64,000 nucleotides of DNA, taken from contig NC_091971.1 of assembly GCF_036711975.1 (NCBI RefSeq), positions 15,631,501 to 15,695,500 on the forward strand, in the 5' to 3' direction. Below, in pieces: positions 23,481 to 33,445 of the stretch. The translations under genes and the position numbers were made by a program. Numbering within the stretch: the stretch's first letter is position 1; each line of letters opens with the position of its first letter. The notes under the pieces were generated by a model. It did no database searches and was not told the DNA's origin. It saw nothing but the letters and a program-made list of their open reading frames with translations. This DNA comes from Onthophagus taurus (lineage: Eukaryota; Arthropoda; Insecta; Coleoptera; Scarabaeidae).

Positions 23481-26400
23481 TTAATCAAAGAGACCGAATC
23501 CCATATCATCATCTTCAGATTCGGATTCCTCTTTCTTTTCTTCCTTGGCCGGAGCAGCAGCAGCGGCCGCTGGAGCTGCTGCAGAAGCAGCTGGAGCGGC
23601 GGCGGCAGCAAACTTACTTGGATCCTTAAAAAAATAATATTTTGAAACTATTTCCCACAAAACTAATTTATAAATTAAAAAATAAAATAGTTCAGAAGCG
23701 TAGCAATTTCATTAATGTTGCATATTGGGGGGTTCCGCTATTTCTAGCACCCAATATGTGATCAACACAATCAAAATGGTTCACTCATCACATTAAAAAA
23801 ATATTTTAAAAAGTATAAAAATAAATATAAATTACCTTGATGTATTCTTTAATTGTTGTAGCTTCTTTAAATTCAACATCTGTAACTGCAGCAAGAGCCA
23901 AAAGATTTTTGAATCCATTGGCAATGCTATGTGGAGCAGATGCAACAGTTGGATAGCCAATGCTCAAACAGACTGAAGCCAAATTAGCAACGCCGACCAT
24001 AAATCTTTCCCTAAGATCCTCTGGTTTTATATCCAAAATTTCCGGGGCAAAAATAGTTCCTGAATCGTAAACTTGTTCAACAATTAAACCATAAGAAAAC
24101 GGAGAAATATTCAACATATTTAAAAGAGTGGCTTCAGAAGCACCAACTTTATCGCCGGGCTTCAAAATATGCACATCATTGATAATTTCAATTGTACCCT
24201 TGGAAATCTTGGTTGGGATGGAAAGAGCTTGGAAGAAAGATGTTTTTTCTGGACCCAACCCGGTGTTTTGGGCGGGAATGATGACAGAAAGTGGGGCGAT
24301 GGCGCCGGGACGAGCTGGGGCACGGACTTTGTTTTCTAACAATCTATCGCGAACCTCAACGAGATCGCCGCGGGTAAATACAAAACCCACATTGCCCTTG
24401 ATGTGCGGCAAGACCTTTTCTAAAGCTGGATTTCTTTCCAAATGCCCTTTAATAGCCTTGCGCATCATGGTGTTTTTGCCCATAAGTACGACAGCGCTAC
24501 CCCTGAGGGACATGCGAATCTGCTGCATTTGCTTCGAGCCGACATTGTCAGCGCCCACAATAAAACACTTTGGATAATCTTCCAAAAGTTGCTATTAAAA
24601 AGAAAAAAATTAATTAATTTTTCTTATTTTGATGATGAAATAAAATGTGGAAGAATCTTGTAATTATCAGATTTATATTCCACATTGTCCTTCCAAGTTG
24701 GGGGGTTCAGCTATTTCTAGCACCCAACTTTTAGAAGTACTTAAGAGACGAAAAATTAATCATCACTATTAGAAATCTCAAAAATATAGATAAGAATGGT
24801 AGTAGACATTTCAAATTTTTTTGGCGATTTATTTCACTTAGAAGAGTAAAAGCAAAAGTTGTTGGTACAGTAAAAGACATTTTAATTACAGTTGACAGCA
24901 AAAACCATATTCGAACAGTACAAACTTTAACCATTAAGAAAATTATACATTTGGAATAACACTAATACTTTCTTGGAGGCAGGTTTGCTTAACAATAGCA
25001 CTTAGACACTTCAGCATCGATTTTAGTCCATTCTGCCTTTAATGCTATTTTTAAGTCTATTAAGTTATTGTAATATTTTAATTTCTTCTTGAATATTGAC
25101 AATAGGATTAAGATCTGGGCTTTATGATGGTGTTTTGAGGTGATCTGGAAAGTTGTACACAATCCAAAGACTCGAATCTAGCATGGTATGCTTCGAATCA
25201 TTATCCTGTTAAAAGATAAAATCTCGATACATCCCAGTTTTTCTGCACATTGCTCAATTATATTTCAAAATGTTGTTACACCCCTTGCAGTCAATAATCC
25301 AACTAAAAAATGAAGATTTCGGACTCCTGCAGATGAAAAACATCCCCATAATTCCAAACTTCCACCACACTTGAATGTAGGTGTCTGATTATGTGGATAT
25401 ATTTTTTCTGGCCAAATTCTTACTCGTCCAGTCGATATTTTTATATTGAGTTTGGTCTCATCTGTGAAAATTACCATTTTCTAGAAGTTGAATTGTAAGT
25501 AAGGTACTTTTTTGCTAAGTGTTTGTCTAGCAAATTTAAAACACATAGAACTGGAGAAAAGAAATAATGAGAAGAAAATTACTCAGGCTTATTTTGCTGA
25601 ATGTTCCACATCCAAATCAAAAGATGTTCAACTTATAGCGATGTAATTTCCGCTGATATACCTCTATAGAAAATGGGCAACAAAAAATTGGTATTGTTCC
25701 TAGAATCATACACAGAGTACAAAGTACCATCGGAAAATACATTTCGCACAAAATATATTAAGAAACTTTACAAAATTACCATAGACCACATACAGAAGTG
25801 CATGAACGGTCGCTCTTTAATAATAATAATAATAATAAGTTTATTGCCACATAGTTAATACAAGAGAAAAATAATATATATGTATACATAAACGAATAAG
25901 TAATGCATGTTGACAAAAGGTCAGTTTATCGCCAAAGGCGATGTCTTCCAAAAGACCCAACCAGCAACGTAAGTTAAAAAAAAATCAATATGGCTATATA
26001 AATAATTCAACATTTAAGCAAAAAGAAGAAAAAGAGCAAAGAGGAAAAACAACACAACGAGTACAGTTGATAAAGAGGAAGAGAAAGAAAAAGAGGAGAG
26101 AAGCAGGCGATATTAATAGTTAGATTCCGATAATTGTAATGATAATAGATAATCCCTTAAGCAGACCTTAAATGTCAGAAAACTACGAGTGTTGCATATT
26201 TTCATGGGTAAACTATTCCAAAGCTTTATAGCCTGCACCGTGAAAGATCCATGATATCTCTCATGGACTGAGTCTCATCAGACTGTGCTCTAGTAGGCAG
26301 ACCGCGAGACGACATGAATTGAAAGTTCGTGTACAAGTATCCTGGGGTCCGAGAAGAAAGTATCTTATACAGCGTTGTCAGTATACGGAATGATCTGCGC

Positions 26401-28905
26401 TTTTAGACAGTCAACATTTGAAGGTGATTACGATATTGCGTAACATGGTCGTACTTACCCAGGTCAAAAATAAAGCTTTTTGTAGATTTTAATCGACGAA
26501 ACAACAGATGCGACAGGAAGATATGTGGCAAATGTCACTATTGGTATTTTGATTCATGATGAGTTGCTCACTAAACAACAATTTTTATTTCGTGCTTGAT
26601 ACAGCGAATCTTTTCGATAATTCTATTAAGATTTTGGGTTCGACTTTCAACAGAGACATGATTTTACTCTTTGTATCAGATGCTGCTCTTAACTTGCACT
26701 TAACTTGTCTTACACACGGACTTCATCGAGTTTGTGAGCAAATTCGAGGTGTGTACACTAACGTTGACCGGCTTATCGTCAATGTGAAAAAAGTATATTT
26801 AAAAGCGCCGTCAAGAGTAGCAATTTTTAACGAAATAGTGCCTTGTCTTCCTCCATAACCGGTAACAACTCGCTGCGGAACATGGATTGAAGCGACAAGC
26901 TACTATGCCACTAAGTTCGAAATAATTGGGAATGTGTTTGATGCATTAGATGAAGACGACGCTGCGTTAATCAAAATTTCAAAGGACCTACTAAATGACA
27001 ATACAATAAAATCAGTCTTAATTTTCATTGCATCAAATGATGGCTTCCTTAGTGAATCAATAAAAACATTGGAAACAGCAGGGCTTCCGCTTTCTACATA
27101 GGTTGAAGTAGTGATACAAGCTCTGAACATGCTATTCGCAATAAATCTCATCATAGATACAAAAGGATTATCTATATTTAATACTATAAGTACATACTTT
27201 ACAAAAAATAATATTCCTTTGAATAATATTGTTGCATGTGCTACTGATGGAGCACCATTTGAAGCAGAAAGTGCCAAATGTTTTATGTATTCATTGTGTA
27301 CAGACATCTTGTAGGAAAATATTTAAGTATGAGTCTTCATTCATCATTAACTTTAATAATTAGAGCCGTGAACAAAATCAAATCCAATGCAAAGAACGAT
27401 AGAATATTTCGGCAGCTTTGTGAGGATAATAATGAAGATTTCATCAAGTTACTTTTGCACACAGAAGTTCGATGGCTGTCAAAGGGTACATGTTTGGCTA
27501 GATTTGTAGCATTATATGAGTGTCATACAATTTTTGGAAAGTAATGATGAGACCAATCTGTGTCAACAATTAAAAGCAGTAAAGAATGATTCCTTCTACT
27601 TGGCAGATATTTTCAAGAGAGTTAACGATATCAATTTGCAGCTTCAAGGAGCTAATAGCTTTGTTCCACAGCAAGCGGTACTCGTCAAATGCAATTGCAC
27701 ATGTCAAGTAATGTCACATTTCAGCGGATTTCATTGCATTATTTAACTGTGCAATTGCATTTGACGAGTCCACGACGAGTCAAACCGCTGGTTGGAACAA
27801 AGCTAATAAAACTCTTATAGAATGCCAAAGTATTGTGCCATTATTTATTGACAAGCTTCAAGTACTTAATCATAATCTATTGAAGAGAGAATTTCATCAG
27901 TTTCCCCATTTATCATGTATAAAAGATGATGTAACTCCAGAGGATTTCAGAGTTTTTCAATGTATAAGAATATGATATGAACAGAAGATTGTGTTTCTGT
28001 TTTATTTTCTATTTCTCTTTTAGTTTTTATATCATTTTTCATTTACTTTGTTTAACCTCACCTACAGATTTAAAAGATATCCATATTTTAATATTTAATT
28101 TTTTATAGAGCATATTTTCATACTTAAGCAGCATATTTTGACTCTTATGGAACATTTTTTAAGCGCTCAAACTACCATTTTGGAGCATATTTTTGGTTGC
28201 CCTACTTATGAATGATTTTCTAACAGTATTAAAACTTTTAAAACCAAGTTTTTAATATACTTTTGTGCTGTTGAAGGTTAACATAAACACCAAAGACCTA
28301 TTCAAGACTGTTGTAGCCAGTGCCACACCACTTATGGTAGGATCCTTAGGGATTTGATGACATAGGGATGAATGCTTTCTTCTTATTAGCATCAATCAAT
28401 TTACATTTCATAATGCTTTGTTAACTTCACTTTTTATAATTTTACACCACATATTGGGTAATAGAGGAGCTGCATTTCATTATTTTTAAGATTTCAAGCC
28501 AAGATTTTCGTTTTATATGAAATTTTATTATCAGTTTACTTCAAAAGTTCAATTGACTTCCTACCCACTTTGAATTTTCCGCAATTTTTAATAATAATTC
28601 AACTGACTGAAGTTTTTTGAAAAAAACAATGCTCAACAATCAGAATGGGGACAAAACACAACTAAAAATCTTGTATAACAAAAATACAATCTTGCAACCT
28701 ATTCGAATATAGTTTTTGCTGATAATTGTTAATAAAATGCTCTTTCGCCTACAGTTTTCGAACTGTATAGATAATCAAGACTTTTGCTTTTACTCTAGTT
28801 TTCGGTAGGTGTGTGAATACAGATTTTGCATATTATATGTATAAAACTTACGATTAGTTTTAAGAAATAATTGGATTTCCAGGTTGCTTTGTCCTCCCTA
28901 CCCAT
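23481..28905 (-). CDS. RpLP0: 60S ribosomal stalk protein P0 (uL10)
   Basis: Base of the ribosomal stalk: it binds the GTPase-associated centre of 28S rRNA and carries P1/P2 dimers that recruit elongation factors. Coding exons on the minus strand: 28905-28852 ([14 protein letters not shown]...), 24591-23836 and 23624-23481, joining in frame to 317 residues, the usual length. Visible: '[14 protein letters not shown]', '[11 protein letters not shown]', 'KGNVGFVF', '[20 protein letters not shown]', an Ala-rich hinge, and the conserved acidic end [13 protein letters not shown]. Introns are 4260 nt (filled with transposons) and 211 nt. A further 5'UTR intron is supported by donor TTG|GTAAGT at 29158 and acceptor TTTCGCAG|TT at 28942. 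Each of the two coding introns holds a snoRNA-like segment. A start at the TTG near 24585 is rejected because the true N-terminus lies in the distant exon. Confidence 0.97.
23692..23791 (-). ncRNA. Candidate C/D-type snoRNA in RpLP0 intron 2
   Basis: On the minus strand a C box GTGATGA (23791-23785) and a D box CTGA (23695-23692) bound 100 nt. The D box lies 68 nt upstream of the 3' splice site, the spacing known for intronic C/D snoRNAs in animal ribosomal protein genes. The centre (23757-23722) is a hairpin: outer stem ATATTGGG/CCCAATAT and inner GCTA-GAAA-TAGC. The terminal stem next to the boxes is weak. It pairs with the similar segment at 24667-24766. The target is unknown. Confidence 0.65.
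24667..24766 (-). ncRNA. Candidate C/D-type snoRNA in RpLP0 intron 1
   Basis: On the minus strand a C box GTGATGA (24766-24760) and a D box CTGA (24670-24667) again span exactly 100 nt, and the D box lies 76 nt upstream of the exon 2 splice acceptor. The central hairpin (24730-24695) keeps the inner GCTA-GAAA-TAGC and the run GAACCCCCC of the intron 2 copy, but the outer stem is AAGTTGGG/CCCAACTT: both arms changed together. The flanking sequences, where guide elements would lie, differ completely between the copies. A CTGA inside the hairpin (ACCC side) could act as a D' box. Confidence 0.65.
24940..25490 (-). mobile_element. Tc1-type transposase remnant in RpLP0 intron 1
   Basis: The minus strand encodes '[14 protein letters not shown]' (the DE catalytic block), '[20 protein letters not shown]' and, in a shifted frame, '[20 protein letters not shown]' with the NDSK and PDLNP regions decayed, ending in '[13 protein letters not shown]'. 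This is the C-terminal half of a Tc1 transposase, dead. It lies in the long RpLP0 intron, about 170 nt upstream (in the gene's sense) of the snoRNA-like segment. Confidence 0.8.
25820..26470 (-). mobile_element. LINE 3' end with TTA repeat tail
   Basis: The minus-strand 3' end is GGCAATAAACTTATTATTA followed by more ATT units (25821-25846). Upstream (26130-26470) the minus strand reads '[19 protein letters not shown]', LINE C-terminal sequence. The Lys/Arg-rich plus frame at 25941-26123 is low-complexity 3'UTR, not a gene. It is inside RpLP0 intron 1. Confidence 0.65.
26466..27990 (+). mobile_element. hAT transposase remnant (BED-finger / DUF659-like)
   Basis: Plus-strand frames in series encode '[20 protein letters not shown]', '[17 protein letters not shown]', then, in a second block, '[18 protein letters not shown]' and '[17 protein letters not shown]'. 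'DETTD' and 'HTEVRW' are landmarks of hAT transposases of the domesticated ZBED/SCAND3 type. The two blocks overlap poorly (27060-27120) and may be two different copies joined. Many stops. The segment 27660-27790 contains an inverted pair around 'gcaattgcacatgtc' / 'gcaattgcatttgacgag'. Confidence 0.8.
27991..28840. other. RpLP0 intron 1, no recognised element
   Basis: AT-rich intronic sequence. 'agcatattttc' style repeats near 28105-28195 may be the subterminal part of the hAT element. Nothing else is supported. Confidence 0.4.
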
Positions 28906-28941
28906 CTTCGTAGTTAGGGACTCGTAGTTTCGAATTTAAGA

Positions 28942-29260
28942 ACTGCGAAAGAGAATAAAAAATTAAGATGTATGACATAACCTCAATCTTAAGTACACTA
29001 CATAACCTCAAAAATAAAAAAATAATGCAATTTTAAATCAAAATATAACAAATAATCTAATTTATATAAAGCATATTAGCAATTATTGTTAATAAAAACG
29101 AATTATTTAAATGGATGTTTGTTTAATTTCCAGATAAAAGTTAAGAAAGCAACTTACCAAAGCGAGAATCACGAGCGCAATGAACGAGTGTTTCCGTTAA
29201 ACGTCACCGGGAAAATTTTGTTTGGTGGTAACACTGATTGATAGCGGGAAATTTAAATAT
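28942..29260 (-). promoter_or_regulatory. RpLP0 5'UTR exon/intron and promoter region
   Basis: Minus-strand 5'UTR: the donor TTG|GTAAGT at 29158 and the acceptor with a pyrimidine tract (TTCTCTTTCGCAG) at 28943 define a 215-nt 5'UTR intron. Upstream of 29158 a GC-richer patch to about 29250 is the likely transcription start region. The exact start and a 5'TOP motif cannot be fixed by eye. Confidence 0.6.
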
Positions 29261-29545
29261 AAAAATAATCTTATTATAATACTTGGAACTAACACATTTA
29301 TGAAGAAAAATACAAAATAAAACAAATATATCAACAATTAAATAAGTTATTTAAACTTAATAAATAAATGCGTTTACAATTAAATTTGTAATGTTTTTAT
29401 AATCTAACCCAACTTTACCTGTTGACGTTTGAGGTGTGTATACAATAATATGTTTATAACGTTTAAAATGAAAACTTTTATTGAAACAAGATAAAAGATA
29501 TAAAAATATATGGATAACTATCCATAAAAACTAACGTAAAAGGAA

Positions 29546-30763
29546 ATGTTAAAATTCAGGTTGGGTTTATTCTTAACAGTTTTTTGCACAGCTGTTATCG
29601 CTTTTGTACTACAATATCAAATTTTAAAACTACAAGACGAGTTAGTTAAATTCGGTGAGTCCCTTCTCGAGAAAGTATAGCTTATTTACTTTTAAATTAT
29701 TTGTTTATAGAGAATTTAAAGAAAATAGAGGAAAACATAATAAATGAAGATGTTGAGGATGTTGATGATGTGGTCGTTATTTATAACAGAGTTCCCAAAA
29801 CGGGATCAACTAGTTTTGTGGGCGTAGCATACGATTTATGTAAAAAAAATAATTTCCATGTTATCCATGTAAATATCACGGCTAACAATCATAGACTATC
29901 TTTACCTAATCAGTATAAACTTGTAAATAATATCACGAAATGGAGTGATATGAAACCAGCTTTATATCATGGTCATTTTGCATATTTAGATTTTACAAAG
30001 TATTTAGAAATGAATTGTCTGTTATAATCAATAATTTATTGATGTTTTTAGATTTAGCAAACATAAACCAATGTATATTAACATAATAAGAAAACCACTT
30101 GATAGATTAGTATCTTATTATTATTTCTTAAGATATGGAGATGATTTCCGACCACATTTAGTAAGAAGAAAACATGGTGATACAATGGTAATTTTTCAAA
30201 AATTGTCTTAAACAAACATTTTAATAATTTGACTTTTTAAGACTTTTGATGAATGTGTTAGTAAATCTCAACCAGATTGTGATCCAAATAACATGTGGCT
30301 TCAAATACCATTTTTTTGTGGGCACACTGCTAATTGCTTGTAAATTTTACCTTCATAATTGTTTAATTAATTCTTTTTAAATTAATACTACTATTTTAGA
30401 AAACCAGGAAATAAATGGGCACTACAAGAAGCTAAAAAAAACTTAATAAATAATTATTTACTAGTAGGAGTAACGGAAGATATTGAAAGCTTCATAAATA
30501 TCCTAGAACTAACAATTCCTCGGTTATTTATTGGTGCTATGGACTATTTCAATCACAGCAATAAATCAAATTTGAGGAAAACGGCTCATAAAGAAGCACC
30601 AACTGAAGAAACTGTTAAAAAGATACAGAATTCAGTCGTTTGGCAAATGGAAAACGAATTATATGAGTTTGCTTTAGAACAATTTAATTTTGTTAAAAAA
30701 CTCTCGCTTGGCGAAAAATCTCAAAGATTCTTTTTTGAAAAAATTCGACCTAAATCTTCTTAG
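29546..30763 (+). CDS. Hs2st: Heparan sulfate 2-O-sulfotransferase
   Basis: Golgi type II membrane enzyme that moves sulfate from PAPS to the 2-O of iduronate in heparan sulfate. Exons: 29546-29654, 29711-29999, 30052-30187, 30242-30339 and 30400-30763, joining to 331 residues (family about 350) with introns of 56, 52, 54 and 60 nt, all GT-AG with matching phases. Visible: short cytoplasmic tail and one membrane segment (about residues 6-24); PAPS-binding 'NRVPKTGSTSF' (62-72); 'LYHGHFAYLDFTK' with the catalytic HGH region; second PAPS site 'INIIRKPLDRLVSYYYF'; 'WLQIPFFCGH'; C-terminal 'WKMEN'-like block (WQMENELYEFALEQF) and 'EKIRPKSS'. It is transcribed away from RpLP0. No defects are visible. 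The related dorsal-ventral factor pipe is less likely because the single-copy Hs2st motifs fit throughout. Confidence 0.96.
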
Positions 30764-30808
30764 ATCACTTGATTAAATTATATATTATATAAAGTAGTTA
30801 ATATTGTA

Positions 30809-30814
30809 AATAAA
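30809..30814 (+). promoter_or_regulatory. Hs2st polyadenylation signal
   Basis: AATAAA 46 nt after the Hs2st stop codon. Confidence 0.8.
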
Positions 30815-31109
30815 GAGTATTATTAAAATGATGTGGAAGATATTTTTTTTTGTTTTTAGAATGTAGGAAAAGAACATTGTGGATATTGACATTGAAGATA
30901 AACAAGACTTGGCTTGACTCCCAATTGTAAGGGCCATAGTATCCATGATGAATAAAATCGGTGAGAAACCTTTGTTAAAAATTGTCTACAGTCTTGACAC
31001 TACAATGCATTTCTTGAGTGTCTGCTCCTAGGTATCGTTCTGATAAACTTGTTGATGCTAAATCATTATAGATTGGCCCTATAACTCCTTTAATGGCGGC
31101 TTGTAAAGA

Positions 31110-32036
31110 TGAAAAGTACTAAGAGTACCACTGCTTCCACTTTCCCAGGGGGACAATAATTATGTTGTGATTTATCATTGATAGTGGGAGCATAACATAT
31201 TGAAGTGTATGTGGGGTCGTCTGACCCCAGTATGCCTTATGCGTGATATTTTTGGTTAAGTATTATAGTTTGAAAAATTTTAAATAGTTTTAGCTTGGTA
31301 AGTTTTAAAATGTTAAGGTTTGCTAAGTCACACAGGTATACTTTTTCATTTTAATAACTTTATGGCAACTACAACTGTTAAGGAATTAGAGATCGAAATC
31401 AATAAAATTTTGATAGAAGAAGAGCAAGAAGACGCTTTTGTAAGGAAAAAGAATGTGAAAAAGATTTGGATTGCCTTGATGAACAAGAAGTTTCAGATAC
31501 TGAGGAGACAAGAAATTACATGTTGCAATATCAACAAAAAATGGTTATAAGGAAAACTTCAAAGTTCCAGAGTGCAGAGGAAGACGTGCGAATAGAAATA
31601 TAATATCGTTTATGCCATGATCAAAGGACCTCTGGACTAATCTCTGAAAGCTTGGTCTGTTTTATTTAATAAAAACATAACATTTTAAATAAAATTGTCA
31701 CTCATACCAATCAAGGAATTGCACGAAACATTCGTTTATTAGCTACATTCTAAGCGTATTACCGCAGTTAGATATAGTAAAAATTCGAGGCTTGATTAAA
31801 CTGCTTTTTCGTTATGGAGTAAATGGATTGGCATATGCAAGTACCGAACTCATATGGTCAAAATAAGTTGGTATACCGTTATACAGAGCATCCATGTTTT
31901 CAAAAGTTTTCTCATCATCTTGTTTGCGTTTTGATAACAAAGATACCAGAGCAATGCAAAGAACAAGTGATAAATTTGCTCCTATTAGGGAAATCTGAGA
32001 CACTGAAATCTGGGCCAGTGCCATAAATTCTCCCAC
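31110..32036 (+). mobile_element. piggyBac 5' half (N-terminal transposase)
   Basis: Near the left edge 'agtactaagagtacc' and 'ccagggggac' (31116-31155) resemble, inverted, the subterminal sequence at 60410-60455. Downstream decayed frames encode 'RNIISFMP', 'KIRGLIKLLFRYGVNGL' and 'CLRFDNKDTRA' with 'DKFAPIREI', the N-terminal half of a piggyBac transposase ahead of the catalytic Asp cluster. It stops abruptly where Penelope sequence begins. The minus-strand frame over 31812-32036 is its shadow. Confidence 0.75.
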
Positions 32037-32039
32037 CTA

Positions 32040-32830
32040 TCAGCTATGAAAACACCTTTCCAAGATTCTGTCTCCTTTTACTGGTAAAACAGAGTCATAT
32101 GTCAGAGATTCCACACATTTCGTAGAATCAATTAGGGGTATGAAGCTAGACCCTCAGGATATGCTGGTAAGTTTCGACGTAAAATCTCTATTCACCAGAG
32201 TATCAGTCAAAGATGCCGTGGATGATCTTCACCAGAAACTCATTTGCCCAAGTATGTCCCAGGACTAGTGGAGTACTGCCTATCGTCGACATATTTCAGC
32301 TGAAAGAGGGAATTCTACGAGTTATGCGAAAGGGCAGCGATGGGATCACCTCTGTCTCCTGTGATAGCCAATTTTTACATGGAGATGTTTGAAGAGGAAG
32401 CGTTAAAGAAGAGTCCTTGGAAACGAAGCTATGGCTCCGTTACGTCGATGACACATTCGTGATCTGGCAACATGGAAAAGAGCAACTCCAGGAATTTCTA
32501 GACCACTTCAATTCACAGCACCCCATGATAAAATTTACCATGGAAACAGAAACTGCAAAAGAGTTGCCATTCCTGGATGTGTTAGTCACTAGGAAGACAG
32601 ACGGGGGCATGGAACTGGGAGTATATCGAAAGAAGACGCATACGAATAGGTACCTGTAGGCTTCATCCCACCACCACCCACAACAAAAGAGGTCCGTGAT
32701 TCAAGCCTTATTCCAGCAAACAGAGAGGATATGCGATAAAGAGAACCTAAGAAAAGAACAAAGATTCCTAGAAGATGTGTTGCAGGAGAACGGCTCTACG
32801 ATGAAAGATATCCGACGCGCCATTTGGATA
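32040..32830 (+). mobile_element. Penelope-like element reverse transcriptase fragment
   Basis: Frames in series give 'MLVSFDVKSLFTRVSVKDAV', 'KYVPGLVEYCLSSTYFQL', 'LRYVDDTFVIWQHGKE' (YVDD catalytic motif), 'IKFTMETETAKELPFLDVLV' and 'VYRKKTHTNRYL'. This is the fingers-palm part of a Penelope-like RT. Best frame: 32417-32659. Frameshifts interrupt the rest. Its 3' side is cut by LINE sequence from about 32830. Confidence 0.9.
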
Positions 32831-33445
32831 TAGAAAAAGTGGCCAAAACTACCATTTACAGATTTATGCAATATGCTCAAAACTGCTCTGACATGTCCTA
32901 CCAATGGGCTACGGAAGGCACTATAAGCACTGATATTGTGGTTTAATGCCGTCAGATTTCACGTAATCACTACCAGTGATTAATGCTCAATACCAGATTG
33001 TACTAGCTGAACGGCAGTCCTGGTTCGAAACCGAAAATTCTTTGGTTCAGGCAGATATTTGCATGTTCACAAATGGATCAAAAACGTCGGAAGGGGTCGG
33101 GGCAGGAATATACTGCTAGTCACTTCGGATTAAGCAAGCTTACAGCCTGGGTACGTACTGTACTGTATTTCAGGCAGAAGAATTTGCTATTGATATGGTT
33201 GCTAAAATCCTTCTTGAGAGAGGAAGAAAAACATGGCAGTACGATTTTTCTCAACCAGTCAAGTTGTTCTTCAGGCCGTGAAAACGGTGTCGGCTCTGGT
33301 TAATGATTGTAAAAGACCTTTAAACACAATGAGTTGTGGTAAGAAAGTTTCTCTGATCTGGTTCCCAGGTCACTTTGAGGTTGCTGGCAATGAAGCGGAA
33401 GATGAGCTATTACAAGAGGGCAGCACTAAAGCGTTTGTGTTATTA
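32830..33445 (+). mobile_element. LINE copy A, part 1 (RNase H region)
   Basis: This is a diverged, frameshifted copy of the LINE at 55040-56624 in the opposite orientation: 'TTIYRFMQYAQNCSDMSYQW', then RNase H blocks in broken frames ending 'VSLIWFPGHFEVAGNEAEDE' (the RNase H catalytic end). It stops at 'gcgtttgtg' where another LINE is inserted and resumes at about 34440. Confidence 0.85.

Noticed and set aside
24128-24577. 149-codon frame antisense to RpLP0
   Set aside because: Shadow of the RpLP0 exon; no domain.
23806-24585. RpLP0 starting at the TTG near 24585
   Set aside because: The splice acceptor at 24592 and a matching first coding exon at 28905-28852 supply the conserved N-terminus.
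23722-24730. GCTAGAAATAGC in the RpLP0 introns matches the tetraloop part of engineered Cas9 guide scaffolds
   Set aside because: A 4-bp stem with a GAAA loop is generic. Flanking sequence does not match a scaffold, and the two copies sit in covarying stems inside natural introns, so this is not contamination or CRISPR.
25941-26123. Basic Lys/Arg-rich small protein
   Set aside because: Low-complexity purine-rich LINE 3'UTR next to a TTA-repeat tail.
31812-32036. Minus-strand 74-codon frame with a hydrophobic segment
   Set aside because: Opposite strand of the piggyBac N-terminal remnant.
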